From positions 62,001 to 126,000 of the forward strand of contig NZ_RZOY02000010.1 in NCBI RefSeq assembly GCF_004022705.2: a DNA stretch of 64,000 bases, in the 5' to 3' direction. Shown here one piece after another: positions 58,957-64,000 of this stretch. Under the pieces are notes generated by a model. That model was not told the DNA's origin, made no database searches, and saw only the letters and a list, made by a program, of their open reading frames with translations. Source of the DNA: Mesorhizobium sp. M2D.F.Ca.ET.226.01.1.1. GTDB taxonomy: Bacteria; Pseudomonadota; Alphaproteobacteria; Rhizobiales; Rhizobiaceae. Position numbers and translations under genes: made by a program. How positions within the stretch are numbered: position 1 is the first letter of the stretch; each line of letters opens with the position of its first letter.

Positions 58957-58985
58957 CAAAAGGCCCGCCAAAGCGGGCCCTTTGC
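58957..58985. terminator. Bidirectional terminator
   Basis: AAAAGGCCCGC-caaa-GCGGGCCCTTT with A-run before and T-run after, placed between the convergent GGDEF-EAL and phosphoesterase genes (stops at 58931 and 59002). Confidence 0.85.
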
Positions 58986-59001
58986 ACGAGATGTCTTAAA
59001 C

Positions 59002-60534
59002 CTACTTCGTCAGATCCAGCGCGGCGCTCAGATCCCCCATCGGCGGCTGGCCGTTGGCGGTCAGCGCCTTGTCACGGGCGACGATGCCTCGCAGCACCGG
59101 CAGGTCGTAGCGGTTGGTGATGAAGCGCAGGATCGAGGTCGTGTCATACTGCGTGTGGTCGACCGTGCCCGTCCTGGCATAGGGCGAAATGATGAAGGCC
59201 GGAATGCGGTTGCCCGGGCCCCAGCGGTCGGCCTTGGGCGGCGCGACATGGTCCCAGAAGCCGCCATTCTCGTCATAGGTGACGACCACCAGCATATGGG
59301 CCCATTGCGGGCTCTTCTCCAGATGCGAAACGAGGTCGGCCAGATGCTGGTCGCCCGAGGTCACGTCGGCATAGCCGGCATGTTCGTTGAGGTTGCCCTG
59401 TGGCTTGTAGAAGGAGACCTGCGGCAGCTTGCCGTCGTCGATTGCCTTGATGAATTCCGTGCCGCCCAGGCCGCCGTCCTTGATGTGCTCGGCGCGCGCG
59501 GCCGTGCCCGGGGCGTAGGCGGCGAAATAGTTGAAGGGCTGGTGGTGGAACTGGAAGTTCGGCACGGGCGTCGCGTTCTTGCCGTCGAGCGCCGCCTGCC
59601 AGGCGCCAGAGTACCAGGCCCAGGAAACGCCCTTCAGCGACAAGAGGTCGCCTATGGTGATCTCATGCTGCGGCGGCAGCGTAGTCGGCGCCGCAGGATC
59701 GGCCAGCGCCGCGTCGCCGCCCGCGGCCGGCTTGTTGGCGCTCGGCTGGTAAGGCGGCTGCATGGTGTTGACGGCGTAGAAGTCGGGCGTGATGGCGCCG
59801 TCGCTGACGAATTTCGGTACGCCGCCCAGCGCCGACGGCGGCGAGTTGTCGGCGACCTTCAGCGTCGTGCCGTCGGGCTCGACGACCGCGATCTGGCCCT
59901 TGATCGGGCTAGTGTCGGCGTGCGGGTAGTAAGGCACGCAGGCGCAGGCGAGCATGAAGTGGTTGAGGAAGGAGCCGCCGAAGGCGCCCTGGAAGAAATT
60001 GTCGGCGAGCACGTATTTCTGGCCGATCGCCCACATCGGCAATTTCGAACCGTCATAATGGCCCATCACCAGCGAGCCGGAATCGGCCCAGGCGACGAAT
60101 TTGTCGTTCTTGCCGCCGTCGATCTGCATCTGCTCCTGGTAGAAGCGGTGCCACAGGTCATGCGTGATGACGTTGGTGCCCTCGTTGAAGCTCTTGGGAT
60201 CGTCGATGGCGAAGGTAGCGTTGGCCAGATGGGCGGTCTGCGCTTCCGTCACCGCCGGCGTGACGCCCTTGCCGGTCAGTCCGCCCCAGGCCGGCGGCAG
60301 CTCGGAAAGCGGCTTGCCGTCGCGGTCGAGCTGGCGCGCCTGCTCGGGCGAGACGTTGGCGAGGCCATTGGCGCCCGGGAAGCCGCCATAGAGGTTATCG
60401 AAGCTGCGGTTCTCGGCGAAGATGACAACGACGGTGTCGATCTTGTCATAGCCGGCAGGGGCGGCATGGGCAGCCGCGGTGAGCGCTGCCAGCGCCGTGC
60501 TGGCGAGGCAAAGCGAGAGAAAGGACCGGATCAT
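59002..60534 (-). CDS. Exported phosphoesterase (AcpA/phospholipase C family)
   Basis: 510 residues from ATG 60534. Signal peptide MIRSFLSLCLASTALAALTA... cut near AHA; then the family start TVVVIFAENRSFDNLYGGFPGANGL, LPMWAIGQKYVLADNFFQGAFGGSFLNHFMLACACVP and DENGGFWDHVAPPKADRWGPGNRIPAFIISPYA with metal-binding residues. Acid phosphatase or phospholipase activity in the periplasm. Divergent from the di-heme peroxidase gene, a pairing that suggests related use. Confidence 0.9.
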   Translation of the reverse strand: MIRSFLSLCLASTALAALTAAAHAAPAGYDKIDTVVVIFAENRSFDNLYGGFPGANGLANVSPEQARQLDRDGKPLSELPPAWGGLTGKGVTPAVTEAQTAHLANATFAIDDPKSFNEGTNVITHDLWHRFYQEQMQIDGGKNDKFVAWADSGSLVMGHYDGSKLPMWAIGQKYVLADNFFQGAFGGSFLNHFMLACACVPYYPHADTSPIKGQIAVVEPDGTTLKVADNSPPSALGGVPKFVSDGAITPDFYAVNTMQPPYQPSANKPAAGGDAALADPAAPTTLPPQHEITIGDLLSLKGVSWAWYSGAWQAALDGKNATPVPNFQFHHQPFNYFAAYAPGTAARAEHIKDGGLGGTEFIKAIDDGKLPQVSFYKPQGNLNEHAGYADVTSGDQHLADLVSHLEKSPQWAHMLVVVTYDENGGFWDHVAPPKADRWGPGNRIPAFIISPYARTGTVDHTQYDTTSILRFITNRYDLPVLRGIVARDKALTANGQPPMGDLSAALDLTK

Positions 60535-60730
60535 TGGAAGTGCCTCGTGGCTGGGGAGTGGCTGGAGGACGGCAATGCCTGTGCGAGAATAACGTACAGG
60601 CATGGACCCAGCTACTTCGATGCCTTATCACCTTTGTGACATTTGGCACCGTCTCGAACACGGTTTCGTGAGCGCGAAGACTGGTCATCAATCCTTTGCA
60701 CTGCCTCCTTACTTCCCGGCAGAATTCAGG

Positions 60731-61999
60731 ATGGCACCGATGACGATGGGAAGATGGAAAAGCCAGACGCTCGTCCTTGCAGCGACCTCGTTGGTCGGCT
60801 TCACCGCGCCCGCAAACACCACGGAGCCTTCCGGTCTCCATCCCGGCCCGATGACACGCCAGGAGGCCTATGCGCGCGCCGAGGCATTGACCGTGCTCGG
60901 GCGAAAAATGTTCTTCGACCCTGCCCTTTCGGGCTCGGGCAAGCAGGCCTGCTCGTCCTGCCATGATCCAAACCACGCCTTCGGACCGGCCTCGGCCTCG
61001 CCGGTCGAGATGGGCGGGGCGAAGCTCGACCAGCCCGGCGTGCGCGCGGTGCCGTCGCTGCGCTATTTGCAGGCGGCGCCCGCGTTCAGCGAGCATTTTT
61101 ACGATTCCGAGGACGAAGGCGACGAGAGCGTCGACAATGGCCCGACCGGCGGGCTGACCTGGGACGGCCGCGCCGATCACGGCAAGGACCAGGCGAAGAT
61201 CCCGCTGCTGTCGCCCTTCGAGATGGGCAACAAGGACGAGGCCGAGGTGGTCGCCAGCCTGCGCAAGGCGCCCTATGCCGATGCCTTCAAGGCCGCCTTC
61301 GGCGCCGATGTCTTCGATCACCCTCGCGACGCCTTCGACGCGGCGGTGGAAGCTCTCGGCACCTTTGAGCAGAGCAGCGCGGATTTCTACCCCTATTCCA
61401 GCCGCTACGACGCCTTCCTGGCCGGCAAGGCACAGCTCTCGGCGCAGGAATTGCACGGCCGCATGCTGTTCGAGGACGAGGCGAAGGGCAATTGCGCGAG
61501 CTGCCATCTTAGCGAGCCGGCCAATGACGGCGAACCCCCGCAATTCACCGACTACGGCCTGATCGCCATTGCCGTGCCGCGCAACCCGGCGATCCCCGCC
61601 AATGCCGATCCCGCTTATGTCGACCTTGGGCTGTGCGGCCCACTGCGCACCGATTTCAGCGGCCGCAACGAATATTGCGGCCTGTTCAAGACGCCGACGC
61701 TGCGCAACGTGGCCTTGCGCAAAAGCTTCTTCCATAATGGCTATTTCCACACGCTGCGCGAGGCGGTGGCCTTCTATGCCAGCCGCGACAGCGATCCCGG
61801 CCGCTGGTATCCGAAGAAGGCCGACGGCACGGTGAACAAATTCGACGACCTGCCAAAGGCTTACTGGGCAAACCTCAACACCGAACCGCCCTTCAACGGC
61901 AAGAAACCCGGCGACAAGCCGGCGCTGACCGACGCCGAGATCGACGACATCGTCGCCTTCCTCGGCACCCTAACGGATGCCGATCAGGCGGGGCAGTGA
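60731..61999 (+). CDS. Di-heme cytochrome c peroxidase family protein
   Basis: 422 residues from ATG 60731; ATG 60740 or 60746 are possible starts. Signal sequence (SQTLVLAATSLVGFTAPANT), first heme motif CSSCH at 74-78, second CASCH near 255, RNVALRKSFFHNGYFHTLREAV and the distal Met/His region. MauG/CcpA-type periplasmic peroxidase or oxidase. The CDPNHAFGP and DNGPTGGLTWDGRADHG motifs are usual for the family. Confidence 0.92.
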   Translation: MAPMTMGRWKSQTLVLAATSLVGFTAPANTTEPSGLHPGPMTRQEAYARAEALTVLGRKMFFDPALSGSGKQACSSCHDPNHAFGPASASPVEMGGAKLDQPGVRAVPSLRYLQAAPAFSEHFYDSEDEGDESVDNGPTGGLTWDGRADHGKDQAKIPLLSPFEMGNKDEAEVVASLRKAPYADAFKAAFGADVFDHPRDAFDAAVEALGTFEQSSADFYPYSSRYDAFLAGKAQLSAQELHGRMLFEDEAKGNCASCHLSEPANDGEPPQFTDYGLIAIAVPRNPAIPANADPAYVDLGLCGPLRTDFSGRNEYCGLFKTPTLRNVALRKSFFHNGYFHTLREAVAFYASRDSDPGRWYPKKADGTVNKFDDLPKAYWANLNTEPPFNGKKPGDKPALTDAEIDDIVAFLGTLTDADQAGQ

Positions 62000-62073
62000 G
62001 GCTGCGCCAGCGCCGCTCGATAATCGATCCACGAACGCAACCAGCGATTGCTCGCTGAAACGGCTCGGCTAGA

Positions 62074-63999
62074 ATGCATCGACGCCGCTTGCAGCGGCGC
62101 TGCGGGTTTCGGTCGGCGGGGTGGGTGGAATTGATCCGGATTTGGCTCAGGCCTTCATGGTGGGCAAGCCTGTTGCTGCCGCTTATGCTTGCCGCGCCGG
62201 CGGCGGCCGCCATCCAGGAGTACGACGACCATCCGGCCTGCGGCGGCCAGACGGTCGATCCGGCGCGGCGCATCGTTGCCTGCACGCAGATCGTCGAGGA
62301 CCGCTCGGAGACGAAGAACAACCGCGCTGCGGCCTTCGTCATACGCGGCAACGCGTTCGGCGCACAGGAAAACTACTTCCTCGCCATTGACGATTACAAT
62401 CAAGCGATCGAACTCGACCCGACAAACGCGAACGCGTACTATAACCGGGCCGTAGCCTGGATGCGCGCGAAGCAACCGGACCGCGCGCTGGCCGACTACG
62501 ACAAGGCGATACAGTTTAATCCGAGGGGTGCAGACGCATGGTACGGGCGCGGCATTCTTTTGGACGATATCGGACGAAGCGATAGAGCCATCGCGGATTT
62601 CGACAAGGCAATCGATCTCGGAGCGAACGATGCCGGCGTCTATCTCAACAGAGGGATATCCTGGAGGCACAGGCACCAGGACGACCGCGCCATAACCGAC
62701 TTCGATAAGGCGGCTGTGCTGAGTCCGAACGATCCGCTGATTTACATCGTCCGCGCGCTGACTCGCCTGCGTGACGGCGACACTGAGCATGCCATTGCCG
62801 ATTGCGACCGTGCCATCACTCTGGACCCCAAGAACGCCGACGCCTATGCCACCTGCGGCCTAGCCTGGAAGCACCAGGGTAACGACGACAAGGCGATCGC
62901 CGATTACGACAAGGCGATCAGCCTCGACCCTTGGAAGCCCAACTCCTACCATGAAAGAGGGCTGGTCTGGAACAACAAGCGCAACTACGACAGCGCGATC
63001 GCCGACTACGACAAGGCGATCAGCCTGGACCCGAAAAACGCTGACCTCTTCGATGACCGCTGCCTTGCATGGCGGCGCAAGGGAAGTCTCGACCGGGCGA
63101 TGGCTGACTGCAACCAGGCGATCAATCTCGATCCTAAGGATGCAGACGCCTTCAACAGCCGAGGGCTTCTCTGGGCGCAAAAAGGCGATGAAGACCTTGC
63201 GATAGCCGACTTCGGCAGGACGATCGCGATCGACGCGAACTCTCCAGGCGCCTTTGCTAACCGGGGCGACGCCTGGTTCAGGAAGGACGATACCGGCCAC
63301 GCCATCGCCGACTATGATGAGGCCATCGCGCTCAAGCCGGGCTATGCCGCCAATTATCGCCGGCGTGCAGCACTGTGGCGAAGAATAGGCGATTATGAAC
63401 GGGCCGTCGCGGACTACGATCGGGCAATCAGCCTCGAGCCGAAAAATGCCCGAGGCTATGACGGGCGTGCATTGACCTGGTTCGGCAAGGGTGAATATTC
63501 GCGTGCGGTCGCCGACTACGACGAGGCAATCGCACTCGATCCGAAATTTGCCTATGCCTATTTCGGACGTGGCATCATCAGTTTCCATTCCGGCGCGCCC
63601 GGCAAGGCGGCCGCCGATTTCCGGCAATCCGCCGCGCTCAAGCCGGACGATGCCTATTCTGCGATCTGGCTCGCTCTTGCCGAGCAACTTGGCGGCGGCA
63701 CCGGCCATCTGCGCGAGGCGACGGCCAAACTCGACATGAAGAAATGGCCGGCGCCAGCCGTGCGCATGCTGCTTGGCGAAACAACCCTGGCGGAAGCAAT
63801 GGCGGCGGCTGCGGACTCGAATCCGTTCAAGCAAAGCGGCAACCGCTGCGAGGCAACCTTGTTCGCCGCCGAGCTCGCGCATGTTGAAGGACGGGGCGAC
63901 GAGGCGCTGCGGCTTTATCGCGGCGCAGCCAGGGACTGCCCCAATGCCTATTACGAGAGTGCCGCGGCCAAAGCCGCGTTGCACGAGTTGGCGCCATGA
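62074..63999 (+). CDS. Exported protein with 13 TPR repeats
   Basis: 641 residues if started at ATG 62074; GTG 62125 would give a more usual signal peptide (IWLRPSWWASLLLPLMLAAPAAA) and is likely. About thirteen 34-residue TPR units follow, each ending in a pattern like AIADYDKAISLDPKNA, spanning residues 100-530. The C-terminal 110 residues are a different helical domain with cysteines (NRCEATLFAAEL, ARDCPNAYYES). A periplasmic scaffold for protein contacts; partner unknown. Confidence 0.85.
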   Translation: MHRRRLQRRCGFRSAGWVELIRIWLRPSWWASLLLPLMLAAPAAAAIQEYDDHPACGGQTVDPARRIVACTQIVEDRSETKNNRAAAFVIRGNAFGAQENYFLAIDDYNQAIELDPTNANAYYNRAVAWMRAKQPDRALADYDKAIQFNPRGADAWYGRGILLDDIGRSDRAIADFDKAIDLGANDAGVYLNRGISWRHRHQDDRAITDFDKAAVLSPNDPLIYIVRALTRLRDGDTEHAIADCDRAITLDPKNADAYATCGLAWKHQGNDDKAIADYDKAISLDPWKPNSYHERGLVWNNKRNYDSAIADYDKAISLDPKNADLFDDRCLAWRRKGSLDRAMADCNQAINLDPKDADAFNSRGLLWAQKGDEDLAIADFGRTIAIDANSPGAFANRGDAWFRKDDTGHAIADYDEAIALKPGYAANYRRRAALWRRIGDYERAVADYDRAISLEPKNARGYDGRALTWFGKGEYSRAVADYDEAIALDPKFAYAYFGRGIISFHSGAPGKAAADFRQSAALKPDDAYSAIWLALAEQLGGGTGHLREATAKLDMKKWPAPAVRMLLGETTLAEAMAAAADSNPFKQSGNRCEATLFAAELAHVEGRGDEALRLYRGAARDCPNAYYESAAAKAALHELAP

Positions 64000-64000
64000 A

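Noticed and set aside
58942..60639. 565-codon plus-strand frame opposite the phosphoesterase
   Set aside because: The minus strand encodes a clear signal peptide and family motifs; the plus frame has shadow composition.

Overview
The window is a high-GC chromosomal segment of an alphaproteobacterium of the order Rhizobiales, most like Mesorhizobium or a close relative. This is inferred from an aquaglyceroporin-type arsenic operon (aqpS), an Usg-family protein, DUF982 and BA14K proteins, DmeR/DmeF, a ROSE-controlled small heat-shock operon and several families of short intergenic palindromic repeats of the kind common in rhizobia. No rRNA, tRNA, CRISPR array, transposase, integrase or phage gene was seen, and the left edge cuts an MFS transporter gene.

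Layout. 1-8.8 kb is metal and metalloid handling: arsR-aqpS-arsC with a divergent DUF6428 gene, then a cobalamin riboswitch driving cbtB-cbtA (cobalt uptake), then the divergently regulated dmeR-dmeF (Ni/Co efflux). 8.9-12.7 kb holds acetyltransferase and many small orphan genes plus hairpins and repeats. 13.1-17 kb has a NarL-type sensor kinase/response regulator pair, an 8-bp tandem repeat, and two paralogous secreted Gly/Asn-rich proteins, each with a downstream hairpin. 18.6-23.7 kb is a tightly overlapping four-gene glycan cassette (acyltransferase, two family-2 glycosyltransferases, ABC exporter). 23.9-26 kb is minC-minD-minE. 26-40 kb is mixed: lipoprotein, FAD-linked oxidase, BA14K protein, lysine 2,3-aminomutase-like radical SAM enzyme, serine hydrolase, YafY regulator divergent from a glyoxalase-fold protein, acyl-CoA synthetase and a long coiled-coil protein.

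40.5-47.8 kb is a chaperone island: two Hsp20 genes behind a ROSE-like RNA thermometer, usg, CIRCE-groES-groEL, small rhizobial proteins and htpG. 48-52.7 kb has an esterase, an ABC-F protein and a 2OG-Fe(II) oxygenase separated by composite repeats. 52.2-56.2 kb is a likely hydroxycinnamate module: a HCHL-type hydratase/lyase, CoA ligase, OsmC and AhpD-like proteins, with a divergent MarR regulator and two matching palindromic operators. The right end has a GGDEF-EAL protein, a phosphoesterase divergent from a di-heme peroxidase, and a 13-repeat TPR protein.

The most distinctive signals are: (i) the tandem Gly/Asn-rich secreted paralogues; (ii) a histidine-phosphatase homologue whose RHG catalytic motif reads ACG, next to the B12 riboswitch; (iii) composite ~165-bp repeats made of two inverted palindromic halves; (iv) repeats whose ends supply stop codons of flanking genes; and (v) clear operators for DmeR and for the hydroxycinnamate MarR regulator. 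All functional calls rest on reading motifs; no database search was possible.
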